64,000 nt of DNA from Bacillus sp. FJAT-18017 (GTDB lineage: Bacteria > Bacillota > Bacilli > Bacillales > Cytobacillaceae): NCBI RefSeq assembly GCF_001278805.1, contig NZ_CP012602.1, positions 1,828,001 through 1,892,000 on the forward strand. The letters are read 5' to 3'. Under the pieces are notes generated by a model that saw only the letters and a program-made list of their open reading frames with translations, searched no databases and was not told the origin of the DNA. This document shows positions 53,950-64,000 of this stretch, piece after piece; within the stretch, counting starts at the first letter, position 1; every line of letters begins with the position of its first letter. The position numbers were made by a program, and so were the translations under genes.

Positions 53950-54978
53950 ATGAAAGTGGATATTTTTGATTTTCATCTACCTGAAGAACTTATTGCCCAG
54001 ACACCGCTTCTTGATAGGTCGGACAGCAGGCTGATGGTCCTGGATAAGCAGACAGGTGATTTGAAGCATGAGAAATTCAAGGCAATTAAGGATTATTTGA
54101 AGCCAGGCGACTGCCTCGTTCTAAACGATACAAAGGTACTTCCGGCAAGGCTTCATGGCGTTAAAAAGGATACAGGCGCGAACATCGAAATTCTTTTGCT
54201 CAAGCAGCTTGAAGGTGACAAATGGGAAACGCTTGTAAAACCTGCCAAGCGGGTAAAGGAAGGAACGGAACTGGAATTTGGGGAAGGCATCCTAAAAGCA
54301 GTCTGCACGGCTGAGGCCGAGCATGGCGGACGGGTCCTGGAATTCAACTATGAAGGCATTTTTTATGAGATCCTCGACTCGCTTGGTGAAATGCCGCTTC
54401 CTCCTTATATAAAGGAACAGCTTGATGATAAGGACCGCTATCAGACTGTTTATGCAAAAGAAAGAGGCTCGGCTGCAGCGCCAACCGCAGGCCTTCACTT
54501 TACCGAGGAACTCCTCGATGAAATCAAGGAGTTAGGTGTAAAAGCGGCGTTTATTACGCTCCATGTTGGCCTTGGCACATTCAGGCCAGTTAGCGTGGAG
54601 ACAATAGCCGAACATGATATGCATTCCGAGTTTTATATCGTTTCGGAGGAAACCGCGCGGACGCTAAATGAAACGAGGGAGAGTGGCGGCAGGATCATCA
54701 CTGTTGGAACTACATCTACGAGGACCCTCGAGACTGTTGCTTCCTCAAATAATGGGAAATTTAATGCTTCAAGCGGCTGGACCGATATCTTTATTTATCC
54801 TGGTTATGAATTTAAGGCTATTGATGGTATGGTGACCAACTTTCACCTTCCAAAATCAACATTAATCATGCTCGTTAGTGCACTTGCCGGCAGGGAAAAT
54901 GTCCTTCATGCATATGAAACAGCAGTGAAAGAACGGTACAGATTCTTTAGCTTTGGCGATGCAATGCTGATTGTCTAG
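53950..54978 (+). CDS. queA: S-adenosylmethionine:tRNA ribosyltransferase-isomerase
   Basis: A 342-residue enzyme of queuosine synthesis that transfers the ribosyl group of SAM to preQ1 in tRNA. It begins [28 protein letters not shown] and has [38 protein letters not shown] and [19 protein letters not shown], all QueA signatures. It precedes tgt, as usual. Confidence 0.98.
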   Translation: MKVDIFDFHLPEELIAQTPLLDRSDSRLMVLDKQTGDLKHEKFKAIKDYLKPGDCLVLNDTKVLPARLHGVKKDTGANIEILLLKQLEGDKWETLVKPAKRVKEGTELEFGEGILKAVCTAEAEHGGRVLEFNYEGIFYEILDSLGEMPLPPYIKEQLDDKDRYQTVYAKERGSAAAPTAGLHFTEELLDEIKELGVKAAFITLHVGLGTFRPVSVETIAEHDMHSEFYIVSEETARTLNETRESGGRIITVGTTSTRTLETVASSNNGKFNASSGWTDIFIYPGYEFKAIDGMVTNFHLPKSTLIMLVSALAGRENVLHAYETAVKERYRFFSFGDAMLIV

Positions 54979-55014
54979 GAGTTTGTCTAGGTCCCTATTT
55001 TTTGCGCAAAATGA

Positions 55015-56187
<1,173 letters not shown>

Positions 56188-56217
56188 ATATATAATTTTT
56201 GAAAGGAGGGAAATCAT

Positions 56218-56493
56218 TTGGACGGAAATTTAATTGGTACTTTGGGACCGCTTATTCTTATGTTTGTCCTGTTTTACTTCCTGCTGATCCGCCCGCAGCA
56301 AAAGCGTCAGAAGGCAGTCCAGCAGATGCAAAGTGATTTGAAAAAAGGGGACCGTGTTGTAACAATCGGTGGCCTTCATGGCTTTGTCGATTCATTGGAT
56401 GAGGACAAGGTAGTCATCCTTTGTGGCGATGGCAGCCGTCTTACATACGACCGTGCGGCTATCCGCGATGTTTCATCCGATTCTGCAAACTAA
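56218..56493 (+). CDS. yajC: YajC, Sec translocase accessory subunit
   Basis: A 91-residue protein with one N-terminal membrane helix (LGPLILMFVLFYFLLIRPQQKR) and a small cytoplasmic domain (LKKGDRVVTIGGLHGFVDSLD). In other bacteria it associates with SecDF and YidC; secDF lies 3.7 kb downstream here. The start is TTG 56218 with AAAGGAGGG upstream. Confidence 0.96.
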   Translation: MDGNLIGTLGPLILMFVLFYFLLIRPQQKRQKAVQQMQSDLKKGDRVVTIGGLHGFVDSLDEDKVVILCGDGSRLTYDRAAIRDVSSDSAN

Positions 56494-56503
56494 ATGAAAC
56501 ATT

Positions 56504-56532
56504 AAAAAGGCATTCCGAGTGAATGCCTTTTT
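56504..56532. terminator. Bidirectional terminator after yajC
   Basis: AAAAAGGCATTC pairs perfectly with GAATGCCTTTTT around CGAGT, between convergent genes. Confidence 0.92.
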
Positions 56533-56540
56533 GCATATTT

Positions 56541-56954
56541 TTAAGCTGCTGTCCGTTTGGGACCAGCCAAATTGACGCCGAGGATACCGCCCATCATGGC
56601 AATCAGGATGTAGCAGACATGGTACACGATTTGCTCGACGTCGAACAGCTTATCGTAGCCGAGATATTGAAATAGAAAAATGATAAGTGAATAAATCATT
56701 CCGGTCAAACCGCCAAGCAACCAGCCTTTCTGCCCGGCCTTTCCACCCGATAGGAAGCCACCCCCGAACAACCCGATAAATGACATGGCTGTAATAATGT
56801 ATTCAAGTGATACTTCCCTAACAGATGTGAACCTCAACAATAATGAAAAAATGAGTGAGCTGAATACCGCGAATACAAAAATGAACACCAGCCCGGATAG
56901 AATGCCTTTTCCCATGCTCCTTGTTTCGATTTTCACCATCTCCCTTCCATACAC
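56541..56954 (-). CDS. TIGR04086 family membrane protein (YrzE-like)
   Basis: A 137-residue protein with four hydrophobic segments (ILSGLVFIFVFAVFSSLIFSLLL, YIITAMSFIGLFGGGFLSGG, WLLGGLTGMIYSLIIFLFQYL, YILIAMMGGILGVNLAG). The glycine-rich GLFGGGFLSGGKAGQKGWLLGGLTG is typical of the family, whose function is unknown. The start is uncertain: GTG 56954 or ATG 56939. The site GGAAGGGAG lies between the two. Confidence 0.85.
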   Translation of the reverse strand: MYGREMVKIETRSMGKGILSGLVFIFVFAVFSSLIFSLLLRFTSVREVSLEYIITAMSFIGLFGGGFLSGGKAGQKGWLLGGLTGMIYSLIIFLFQYLGYDKLFDVEQIVYHVCYILIAMMGGILGVNLAGPKRTAA

Positions 56955-57097
56955 TCCAATCTTTGCCTAGTACAAGCATATTCACAAGAACCAGGAATAG
57001 AAGTCCCGTTTGAAAGAAACTTGGCAATAAGTACCTTACTTAATCGTGTTGAAAAGCGGAAACTAAACATGTTTAAACCTTGGAGGTGCTTTGGGCA

Positions 57098-57760
57098 ATG
57101 GAACATTTGGAACTTCTGTTACGGACCATATTTTTGTACCTTGTCATCCTAATAACCTTCAGGCTGATGGGGAAGAGGGAAATTGGTGAACTTAGTGTTC
57201 TTGATCTGGTTGTGTTTATAATGCTGGCAGAGATTGCATCAATGGCGATTGAAAATACGGCAGATTCCATCTTTCACTCACTCATTCCAATGCTTGGGCT
57301 TGTCGGAATACAAATTGTGTTTGCTTACGTTTCATTAAAAAGCAAGTGGTTTAGGGATTTAATCGATGGCAGGCCAACAATTATTATCAACAAAGGCAAT
57401 ATTGATGAAAAGGCAATGAAAAAACAGCGCTATAATTTTGATGATTTGCTTGTACAACTGAGGGAAAAGGATATCCGAAATATATCAGACGTAGAATTTG
57501 CTATACTTGAAACATCCGGAAAGTTGTCCGTTTTTAAAAAAGAGCCAAAAGGAAACGGGAAGCGAGATCATTCAAAGGGTGATATTACAATGCCCCTCAT
57601 TATTGATGGAAATATTCAGGAAGAAAATCTTAGACGAATTAATAAGTCAAAAGATTGGCTTTTAGAAGAACTTAATAAAAAAGGCGATTTGCAGGTAAAG
57701 GATATTTCATTTTGCAGCTATGATCAAGGAAAAATGTATGTCGATATAAATAACAAATAA
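57098..57760 (+). CDS. DUF421 membrane protein (YetF/YrbG-like)
   Basis: A 220-residue protein with three membrane helices ([43 protein letters not shown], then [20 protein letters not shown]) and a DUF421 cytoplasmic domain ([41 protein letters not shown]). Relatives in Bacillus are sporulation or spore-membrane proteins in some cases; the exact role here is unknown. ATG 57098 is chosen because GGAGGTG at 57082-57088 lies 9 bases upstream. Confidence 0.9.
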   Translation: MEHLELLLRTIFLYLVILITFRLMGKREIGELSVLDLVVFIMLAEIASMAIENTADSIFHSLIPMLGLVGIQIVFAYVSLKSKWFRDLIDGRPTIIINKGNIDEKAMKKQRYNFDDLLVQLREKDIRNISDVEFAILETSGKLSVFKKEPKGNGKRDHSKGDITMPLIIDGNIQEENLRRINKSKDWLLEELNKKGDLQVKDISFCSYDQGKMYVDINNK

Positions 57761-57799
57761 AATGCTGGCTACCTAAATTGGGAGCCAGCATTTTTTTGG
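57760..57799. terminator. Bidirectional terminator between the DUF421 gene and spoVB
   Basis: AAATGCTGGCT pairs perfectly with AGCCAGCATTT and is followed by TTTT, between convergent genes. Confidence 0.92.
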
Positions 57800-57816
57800 A
57801 AAAAATATCTTTCTCA

Positions 57817-59376
57817 TTACGGAGTCAGCCTTGAAAGAAAGCCTCCAATCCAGGGAATCCGTTTTAACTCCTGCGGCCGGATAAGTTTAAGGAAAAGGAT
57901 GAGCATTGAATAAATGGCTGCCATACTTATAGTGGAAATGACCACTTTGTTTAGCAACGAAATATCCGGAGAAAATCCATGGTAAATAAGAAAACCTGCA
58001 TAGCCTGAAACGGCAATTACGACTAGAATTTTTAAATATTCCATTACATAAAAAGAAAATGAAATCCGTTTGAGGACAGTTGCAAAATGGAGAAGTGTAA
58101 CCAGAACGGTTCCAGTCATCAATCCAAGTGCGACACCATTGATACCAAAGGCTGGCTGTGATGCGAGAAGGAAAATGACGGCTGTTTTGATAACCGCTCC
58201 AATCAGGCTATTAATCATGGCTGCCCTTGCCAGGTTCAAAGCCTGCAATGCTGCCTGCAGCGGCCCTTGATAATAATAAAATAAGAAGAACGGAGCCATC
58301 AGCCTGATAAATCCAGCCCCATTTGAGGATCCATACATCAATGTCATTAATGGGTCGGCAAGCACATAAAGAACAGCAACTGATATCCCCCCTGTTAAAA
58401 TGGAAAAGCGCAATGCTTGCTGGAGGCGGTGTTCAATCAGCTTACTGTTGTTTTTAGAGTTTGCTTCGCTGATTGCCGGGACAAGTGAAGTTGCCAGTGA
58501 ATATGTAATAAAAGATGGCAGCAACAGAAGCGGCATCGCGAAGCCGGTCAATGCGCCATATTGTTTAGTTGCGAGGGCCGTTGCTACCCCTGCAAGCCCA
58601 AGGCTATGCGAGACGACAATCGGCTCAAAGAACCAGGAGACAGACCCGATCAGCCTGCTGCCTGTTGTTGGGACTGCGACACTCATCAGCTCTTTAAAGG
58701 ACTGCTTGCCTGATTTGACGAACTTGAAGAAATCCTTTCGTACCCTGAACTTTTTCTTTAATTTAAATGCGGTCATAAGATAGACTAAAGAAACAAGCTC
58801 ACCAATTACGGCAGAAAGCATTGCCCCGGCGGCGGCGAATTCAATCCCATACGGAAGGAAGGTTTTTGTCATTACGGCAATAAGTGCAATTCTGAAGGTT
58901 TGCTCCAATATTTGCGAGTAAGCGGAAGGCTTCATATTTTGCCTGCCCTGGAAATAACCGCGCAAAACGGAAGAAACCGCGATGATGGGCACAACAGGAG
59001 CAATGGCAATTAACGGATAATACGTCCGGCTGTCTGTGAACAGCGTTTCTGCCAGCCATGGTGCGAGCAGAATCATCGCAGGTGTGAAAATGGCGGATAG
59101 AGTAAGAGTGGTAGCTAAGGAAACAACAAGAATCTTTTTTATTTTTCCGTATTCACCGCGGGCTTCTGCCTCAGCAATATTTTTTGAAATCGCCACCGGC
59201 AGGCCGAACTGAGTAATCGTAATGACGAGCACCAATGTCGGGTACGCCATCATATAGAGGCCGACACCTTCCTCACCGATGAAACGGGCAATTGCAATCC
59301 GATTGATGAATCCTAGCATTCTAGTAATAAATCCTGCGAGAAGCAGGATAACTGTTCCTTTTAAAAACTTAGACAT
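57817..59376 (-). CDS. spoVB: SpoVB, MOP-superfamily flippase for spore cortex synthesis
   Basis: A 519-residue protein with about fourteen membrane helices, beginning KGTVILLLAGFITRMLGFINRIAIARFIGEEGVGLYMMAYP, a typical SpoVB start. It belongs to the polysaccharide transporter branch of the MOP superfamily and resembles lipid II flippases. In B. subtilis it is needed for cortex formation. It is monocistronic here, convergent with the DUF421 gene and divergent from comN. Confidence 0.94.
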   Translation of the reverse strand: MSKFLKGTVILLLAGFITRMLGFINRIAIARFIGEEGVGLYMMAYPTLVLVITITQFGLPVAISKNIAEAEARGEYGKIKKILVVSLATTLTLSAIFTPAMILLAPWLAETLFTDSRTYYPLIAIAPVVPIIAVSSVLRGYFQGRQNMKPSAYSQILEQTFRIALIAVMTKTFLPYGIEFAAAGAMLSAVIGELVSLVYLMTAFKLKKKFRVRKDFFKFVKSGKQSFKELMSVAVPTTGSRLIGSVSWFFEPIVVSHSLGLAGVATALATKQYGALTGFAMPLLLLPSFITYSLATSLVPAISEANSKNNSKLIEHRLQQALRFSILTGGISVAVLYVLADPLMTLMYGSSNGAGFIRLMAPFFLFYYYQGPLQAALQALNLARAAMINSLIGAVIKTAVIFLLASQPAFGINGVALGLMTGTVLVTLLHFATVLKRISFSFYVMEYLKILVVIAVSGYAGFLIYHGFSPDISLLNKVVISTISMAAIYSMLILFLKLIRPQELKRIPWIGGFLSRLTP

Positions 59377-59590
59377 TCGTTTCCCACCTTCTCAAAATAG
59401 TGGAGATAATATACAATTAACTATATGCACCGGGGTGGACAAACAGACATAGAGCATGTCAGAAAACTAAATATGAGTTATACTTTCATTCCATATTCAT
59501 GGAAAGGGACTGTTTATCAAGCGGGAACAAGCAAAATAAGTTGATGGAGCGTAGCGGGACTATATAAGTGCCGATTATGGAATTTTATCT

Positions 59591-59619
59591 CTGCAAGTTT
59601 AATAGTGAGCGGCTATAAT
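59591..59619 (+). promoter_or_regulatory. Candidate sigma-A promoter of comN
   Basis: CTGCAA (59591-59596) and TATAAT (59614-59619) are separated by 17 bases. The remainder of the 290-base spoVB-comN gap shows nothing else I recognise. Confidence 0.5.
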
Positions 59620-59666
59620 TAGCGAAGCTACACACAAAAGACAAACTGTTTCAGGAGGTTCCAATA

Positions 59667-59963
59667 ATGGAATACGGGCATACATACGACCAGTACCGGG
59701 ATCAGCTTTTTCCAGTCCTTGAAAGCAAGCTAGAGGAATTCCGTCTTCTTGGCAATGAATCAATCAACGAACAAGAGCTGTGGGGCTATCTTATTAAGAA
59801 GAAATGGAAAAAGGACAACGGGGAAAAGCTTCTCCATGAACTTGTCCAGGACATTTTGTCTGTTAAAGTTAGTGATTTCATCAGCTATGCGACTCAGGAA
59901 ACATACAAGGAATCCCCGTTTTCCATGGATAATCAGGAAGAATGGAAGGAACTGCTCAAATAA
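59667..59963 (+). CDS. comN: ComN (YrzD), post-transcriptional regulator
   Basis: A 98-residue cytosolic protein with YDQYRDQLFPVLESKLEEFRLLG, ELWGYLIKKKWKK and the conserved-looking LHELVQDILSVKVSDFISYATQETYK, matching the ComN family. In B. subtilis ComN promotes comE mRNA localisation and competence. CAGGAGG precedes ATG 59667. Its presence fits a naturally competent or once-competent ancestor. Confidence 0.9.
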   Translation: MEYGHTYDQYRDQLFPVLESKLEEFRLLGNESINEQELWGYLIKKKWKKDNGEKLLHELVQDILSVKVSDFISYATQETYKESPFSMDNQEEWKELLK

Positions 59964-60043
59964 TTGAGGATATTTGTAGATTAATTGTTAGTAGAGATTG
60001 GGTTATTAATTCATGAAGAATCGGGTTGAAAAAGGCCATTAGC

Positions 60044-60080
60044 GGCTCTGCAGACCTGTTGCAGAGCCTTAATAAGTTTT
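60044..60080 (+). terminator. Terminator after comN
   Basis: GGCTCTGCA (60044-60052) pairs perfectly with TGCAGAGCC (60060-60068), followed by TTAATAAGTTTTT. Confidence 0.7.
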
Positions 60081-60133
60081 TGCAGGAGTTTCTTCAAATC
60101 CAATTTTGTGTAAAAAATGTCATCTAAGTGGAA

Positions 60134-60162
60134 TTGACAGGCTATTCCTTATAAATCATAAT
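60134..60162 (+). promoter_or_regulatory. Sigma-A promoter of secDF
   Basis: A consensus TTGACA (60134-60139) and CATAAT (60157-60162) are separated by 17 bases, 65 bases before secDF. Confidence 0.75.
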
Positions 60163-60227
60163 AATTCTATTGGACTTAAAATGTATTTACAGGTTAGCTT
60201 TGCCAGGAATTTAAGGAGGTTCATCAC

Positions 60228-62492
60228 ATGGTTAAACGCAACAGGATTGTGGCTTTCATCCTCATTGTCCTTATCGTGGGGAGCATTATAGGAGCCACAT
60301 CCAAAAACATCTTGGGCAACATCAAGCTAGGCCTTGATTTGCAGGGCGGATTTGAAATCCTTTATGAAGTGAAGCCTGCAAAGGAAGGGCAAAAGATCAA
60401 CCAGGAAGCACTGGCAAGCACAGCCGAAGCTCTGGACAGGCGTATTAACGTCCTTGGTGTCAGTGAACCAAATATTCAAATTGAAGGGGACGACCGAATC
60501 AGGGTGCAGCTTGCCGGGGTAACCGACCAGGCAAAGGCCCGGGAAATGTTGTCTACCGAAGCAAATCTTAGCTTCCGGGATGCAAATGATAAACTGATGA
60601 TGGACGGAACCGACCTTGCGGAAAACGGTGCAAAGCAAACGTTTGACCAGCAGGGAAGGCCAGCCGTCTCTCTTAAATTAAAAAGCGCGGATAAGTTCCG
60701 CGAGGTAACACAGGAAATCGTGAACAACGCTCCGAACAATGTTCTTGTTATCTGGCTTGATTTTGAGGAGGGAGTCGATTCCTTTAAGGAGGAAATCGGA
60801 AAAGAAAATCCGAAATTCCTTTCTGCTCCTACAGTCAGCCAGGTTTTTAACGACAACGAAGTTTCCATCGAAGGACAATTCACACCTGACGAAGCCCAGA
60901 CTCTCGCAAGCCTGCTGAATGCGGGGGCACTTCCAGTCCAGTTGGATGAGATTTATTCAACGTCGGTTGGAGCTAAATTCGGTGAAAAGGCTTTGGATGA
61001 GACGGTTTTTGCAGGAATTATCGGTGTTCTTGCTATTTTCATTTTCATGATTGCCTATTACCGATTCCCAGGTTTTATTGCGACAATTACTTTAACTATT
61101 TATCTATTTTTGACTTTGCTTATATTTGATTGGATGAACGTCGTCCTGACGCTGCCGGGCATCGCAGCCTTGATTCTCGGTGTCGGTATGGCCGTAGACG
61201 CGAACATCATTACGTATGAACGGATTAAAGAGGAAATCAAGGTTGGTAAAACAATCAAGGCGGCCTTCAAAGCAGGGAACGAAAACTCGCTCTCCACAGT
61301 TACAGATGCCAACCTTACAACCTTGCTCGCAGGTGTGGTCCTCTTTTTCTACGGGACAAGCTCTGTCAAAGGGTTCGCGACAAGCTTGATCATTGGTATT
61401 CTAGGAAGTTTCTTTACGAACGTTTATCTTTCAAGATGGCTGCTCGGCCTTTGGGTAAACAGCGGCTTCCTGAATAACAAGCCCGGCTGGTTCGGTGTTA
61501 AAAAGAGCGACATCCACGACATTGCTGAAGGCGTAGATACACTTGAACTTAAAACAAAGTTTGACAGAATTGATTTCGTACGTAACCGGAAGGCCTTCTT
61601 CATTGCATCCGGTGCAATCGTCGCTGTGGGCATTGTCATTCTGTTAATGTTCAGGCTGAATCTCGGCATTGATTTTACGCAAGGTACTCGTGTGGAGGTA
61701 CTCTCGGATAAGCCTTTGACAACCGAACAGTTCTCGGCTGATCTCAAGAAGGTTGGTCTTGAAACTGAAGATATTGTCATCTCAGGGAATAACGACGAAA
61801 TCGGCGTCGCTAGGTTTAAAGAAGAAATGTCCAAGGATGAAATCACTCAATTAAAACAGGGCCTTCATGATATATATGGCTCAGATCCAACTGTCAACAG
61901 TGTCTCGCCGACAGTCGGAAAGGAATTGGCAAAAAATGCTTTGATAGCTCTGGCGCTTGCATCACTGGGCTTGATCATTTTCGTTGCTTTCCGATTTGAT
62001 CTCCCAATGGGGATATCAGCTATCATAGCCTTGCTGTTTGCGGCATTCTTCATCTTCCCGCTCTTTAGCATCATTCGCTGGGAAGTGGATATCACCTTCA
62101 TTGCTGCCGTCCTTACCGTTATCGGTTACGCAATCAATGATACAATCGTTACCTTTGACCGGATGCGTGAGAACATGCAGAAACGCCGCCGCCTGAAGAC
62201 GAAGGAAGAAATTGCCGATGTTGTTAATACAAGTATCAGGCAAACCCTCGGTCGTTCAATCAACACGGTGGCAATGGTTGCTTTGACTGTAGTAGCGCTT
62301 TTGTTTTTCGGTAGCGAGTCGATTCGCAGCTTCTCACTCGCTTTACTTGTCGGTCTAATTGTCGGCACGTACTCTTCCATCTATATCGCAGCACAGCTGT
62401 GGGTGGAATGGAAAACGCGCGAGTTGAAGAAGAAGGGTGTTCTCATCACTTACAAAGAAAAACGCAAATACAACGACCAGCCACAAGTCTAA
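60228..62492 (+). CDS. secDF: SecDF, fused protein translocase subunit
   Basis: A 754-residue RND-type membrane protein that uses ion gradients to help preprotein export. SecD and SecF are fused, as in Bacillus. It has the SecD start KLGLDLQGGFEILYEV, a large outer loop, GVGMAVDANIITYERIKEE, and the SecF part with FRLNLGIDFTQGTRVEV and VIGYAINDTIVTFDRMREN. Twelve membrane helices are expected. AAGGAGG lies upstream of ATG 60228. It has its own promoter and terminator. Confidence 0.98.
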   Translation: MVKRNRIVAFILIVLIVGSIIGATSKNILGNIKLGLDLQGGFEILYEVKPAKEGQKINQEALASTAEALDRRINVLGVSEPNIQIEGDDRIRVQLAGVTDQAKAREMLSTEANLSFRDANDKLMMDGTDLAENGAKQTFDQQGRPAVSLKLKSADKFREVTQEIVNNAPNNVLVIWLDFEEGVDSFKEEIGKENPKFLSAPTVSQVFNDNEVSIEGQFTPDEAQTLASLLNAGALPVQLDEIYSTSVGAKFGEKALDETVFAGIIGVLAIFIFMIAYYRFPGFIATITLTIYLFLTLLIFDWMNVVLTLPGIAALILGVGMAVDANIITYERIKEEIKVGKTIKAAFKAGNENSLSTVTDANLTTLLAGVVLFFYGTSSVKGFATSLIIGILGSFFTNVYLSRWLLGLWVNSGFLNNKPGWFGVKKSDIHDIAEGVDTLELKTKFDRIDFVRNRKAFFIASGAIVAVGIVILLMFRLNLGIDFTQGTRVEVLSDKPLTTEQFSADLKKVGLETEDIVISGNNDEIGVARFKEEMSKDEITQLKQGLHDIYGSDPTVNSVSPTVGKELAKNALIALALASLGLIIFVAFRFDLPMGISAIIALLFAAFFIFPLFSIIRWEVDITFIAAVLTVIGYAINDTIVTFDRMRENMQKRRRLKTKEEIADVVNTSIRQTLGRSINTVAMVALTVVALLFFGSESIRSFSLALLVGLIVGTYSSIYIAAQLWVEWKTRELKKKGVLITYKEKRKYNDQPQV

Positions 62493-62520
62493 CCGCAGAT
62501 TTTCTGCGGTTTTTCTTTTT
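62491..62520 (+). terminator. Terminator of secDF
   Basis: AACCGCAGA pairs with TCTGCGGTT around a short T loop, followed by TTTCTTTTT. The stem begins at the stop codon. Confidence 0.88.
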
Positions 62521-62544
62521 GTGAAAGAAAGGCAGGGATACTTT

Positions 62545-62875
62545 CTTGCTATAAGTGAAAATCAGCTGGTAAGTTTTCTCTAGTGAACTCGGAGGTTCAC
62601 TAGTTGTTTCGAGGAAAATAGTAGTACTACTCTGAGTAGTACTAAAAGTACTACGTGAAAAAACCAGCAATTTCTTGCTATAGGGGGGAATTTGCTGGTC
62701 GTTTTTATCTAGTGATACTCAGAGGTTCACTAGTTATCTAGAGAGGAAAATTAGTAATACTCTGAGTAGTACTAAAAGTACTACGTAAAAAAGCCAGTAA
62801 GTTCTTGCTATAAGGGAAAAACAGCTGGTCGTTTTTATCTAGTGATACTCAGAGAAACACTAGTCCCCAAACAGA
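62545..62875. repeat. Tandem structured repeat, about 2.6 copies of a 130-base unit
   Basis: Units start with CTTGCTATA at 62545, 62674 and 62804 (periods 129 and 130). Each contains GCTGGT, then CTAGTGA...CACTAG, then (in the first two) a run of GTAGTACT words, and ends near CCAG. In unit 1 CTAGTGAAC pairs with GTTCACTAG (62580-62603) and GTAGTACT with AGTACTAC (62636-62654). The third unit is cut short. No coding frame is supported. From 62876 to 63084 I see nothing I recognise. Confidence 0.8.
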
Positions 62876-63084
62876 AAAGACTAGTAGTAATTAAAAAATC
62901 CGCATGCCTTGGTTCCATTTCGCACATCTGAAATCCTTCAAACATAACCAATACACCTTATTGGTACCATTTTCCAGCAGTCGCGAAGTCCAAAACGGCT
63001 CCAATGAACGCGAAGACTCTGAACTCTGTTCCGCCCATTGGTCCCAAAATTACCCTGAAATCCATTGTCCGCAAGAATAGATGA

Positions 63085-63113
63085 TTGTGCTGGTTTTCCT
63101 GCTCCTGTATAAT
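63085..63113 (+). promoter_or_regulatory. Sigma-A promoter of recJ
   Basis: TTGTGC (63085-63090) and a perfect TATAAT (63108-63113) are separated by 17 bases, 22 bases before the recJ start. Confidence 0.7.
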
Positions 63114-63135
63114 AGAAAAGTTGAGGGGTGAACGT

Positions 63136-64000
63136 ATGTTACATTCAAAAACACGTTGGATTGTCCGGGATTATGATTTGGGCACGGCTGAAAAACTCGC
63201 AGAAGAACTGAATATATCTCCCCTTGTTTCTTCAATGCTATTAAACCGGGGGATTGACAATTCTGACTCTGCCCGGACTTTTCTATTTGGCGGGCAGGAT
63301 TTTCACGATCCGTTTTTGCTTGAGGGTATGGATAGGGCGGTTGCCCGGATCCAGGAGGCAATTGCCAATCAGGAACCGATACTAATATATGGAGATTATG
63401 ATGCGGACGGTGTAAGCAGTACAACTGTTCTGATGATTACGCTAAGAGAACTTGGAGCAAATGTAAGCTTCTACATACCGGACAGGTTTTCCGAAGGGTA
63501 TGGACCGAATGAAGCAGCATTCAGGAAAGCGGCCGAAAGTGGAATTGAGCTCATTATTACCGTTGATACTGGAATTGCAGCAATTCATGAGGCGGAAATA
63601 GCCAGAGAGTTAAATGTTAATCTGATAATCACAGATCACCATGAGCCTGGACCGGTTTTACCGGAGGCTCTTGCGATTATTCATCCAAAACTGCCTGGGA
63701 GCAACTATCCATTTAGGGAACTTGCCGGTGTGGGTGTTGCCTTCAAAGTGGCACATGCCCTTTACGGGAAACTTCCAGAGCATCTTTTGGAAATTGCCGT
63801 TATTGGCACGATTGCCGACCTTGTTTCGTTAACAGGGGAAAATCGGCTAATTGCCAAAAAAGGCATTGAAAAGCTTAAATCGACTAAAAATATTGGAATC
63901 AAGGCAATTTTCAAGGTTGCCGGTGTCGAACTCCAAACAATTAATGAAGAGACGATTGGATTTTCGCTTGCGCCACGGATTAATGCTGTGGGAAGGCTTG
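63136..64000 (+). CDS. recJ: RecJ, single-stranded-DNA-specific 5'-3' exonuclease (partial)
   Basis: The frame is open from ATG 63136 to the window end, giving 288 residues of a protein usually about 780 long in Bacillus. It has the DHH-family motifs YGDYDADGVSSTT, VDTGI, ITDHHEPGP and VGVAFKVAHAL. RecJ resects 5' ends in recombination and repair. GAGGGGTG lies 6-8 bases before the start. The 3' part lies outside the window. Confidence 0.96.
   Translation, partial: MLHSKTRWIVRDYDLGTAEKLAEELNISPLVSSMLLNRGIDNSDSARTFLFGGQDFHDPFLLEGMDRAVARIQEAIANQEPILIYGDYDADGVSSTTVLMITLRELGANVSFYIPDRFSEGYGPNEAAFRKAAESGIELIITVDTGIAAIHEAEIARELNVNLIITDHHEPGPVLPEALAIIHPKLPGSNYPFRELAGVGVAFKVAHALYGKLPEHLLEIAVIGTIADLVSLTGENRLIAKKGIEKLKSTKNIGIKAIFKVAGVELQTINEETIGFSLAPRINAVGRL

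Noticed and set aside
62545..62875. Could the 130-base tandem units be a CRISPR or rRNA/tRNA fragments?
   Set aside because: No short repeat with unique spacers occurs, and no conserved tRNA or rRNA segments are seen. The units are whole tandem copies.
63050..63424. Minus-strand frame opposite the recJ start
   Set aside because: It overlaps the recJ promoter and coding start on the other strand and has a Pro/Gln/Ser-rich composition without family features.

Overview
The window reads as chromosome from an endospore-forming member of the Bacillaceae. It has the Bacillus core gene order, moderate GC, strong AGGAGG ribosome binding sites, frequent TTG/GTG starts and many sporulation genes (spoVID, spoIIB, spoIVFA/FB, spo0B, safA, bofC, spoVB). 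I cannot name the species. RNase G, a complete type IV pilus locus and a very large SafA set it apart from Bacillus subtilis.

Layout. 1-5063: hem operon (hemA tail, hemX, hemC, hemD, hemB, hemL), from aminolevulinate supply to uroporphyrinogen III. 5545-8047: spoVID and ysxE, spore coat encasement. 8065-13070: a small membrane protein, a Val T-box, valS and folC. 13107-26797: a diguanylate cyclase, three minor prepilins on the minus strand, then a plus-strand pilus operon (unknown membrane protein, VanW/G5-like protein, pilB, pilT, pilC, pilin, prepilin peptidase, pilM, pilN, pilO). In B. subtilis the same site, between folC and spoIIB, holds only comC. 27031-33742: spoIIB, maf, radC, mreBCD, minCD. 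34225-38679: spoIVFA/FB, RNase G, L21 leader, rplU, prp, rpmA. 39240-41693: spo0B, obgE, pheB. 41749-47084: NAD synthesis (niaR, nifS facing nadBCA). 47338-51851: safA, a CotS-like kinase and bofC. 52063-62492: ruvAB, a DUF2905 protein, queA, tgt, yajC, a TIGR04086 protein, a DUF421 protein, spoVB, comN and secDF. 63136-end: recJ, cut by the window edge.

The most interesting region is 13.1-26.8 kb. A GGDEF protein without an I-site stands next to a pilus whose PilB carries an MshEN-type N-terminus, a known c-di-GMP-binding fold in other bacteria. Together they suggest a local c-di-GMP-controlled pilus, joined by two envelope proteins of unknown role. A second theme is the structured non-coding DNA. 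At least seven copies of a small ATAAGCGGA...TCC(A/C)CTTAT hairpin occur. Larger repeats lie at 5.1, 8.8, 33.9 and 62.5 kb, and two degenerate repeats of types common in Bacillaceae lie at 26.9 and 51.1 kb. A third theme is spore coat assembly: each of two LysM scaffold genes (spoVID, safA) is followed by a CotS-like kinase-fold gene.
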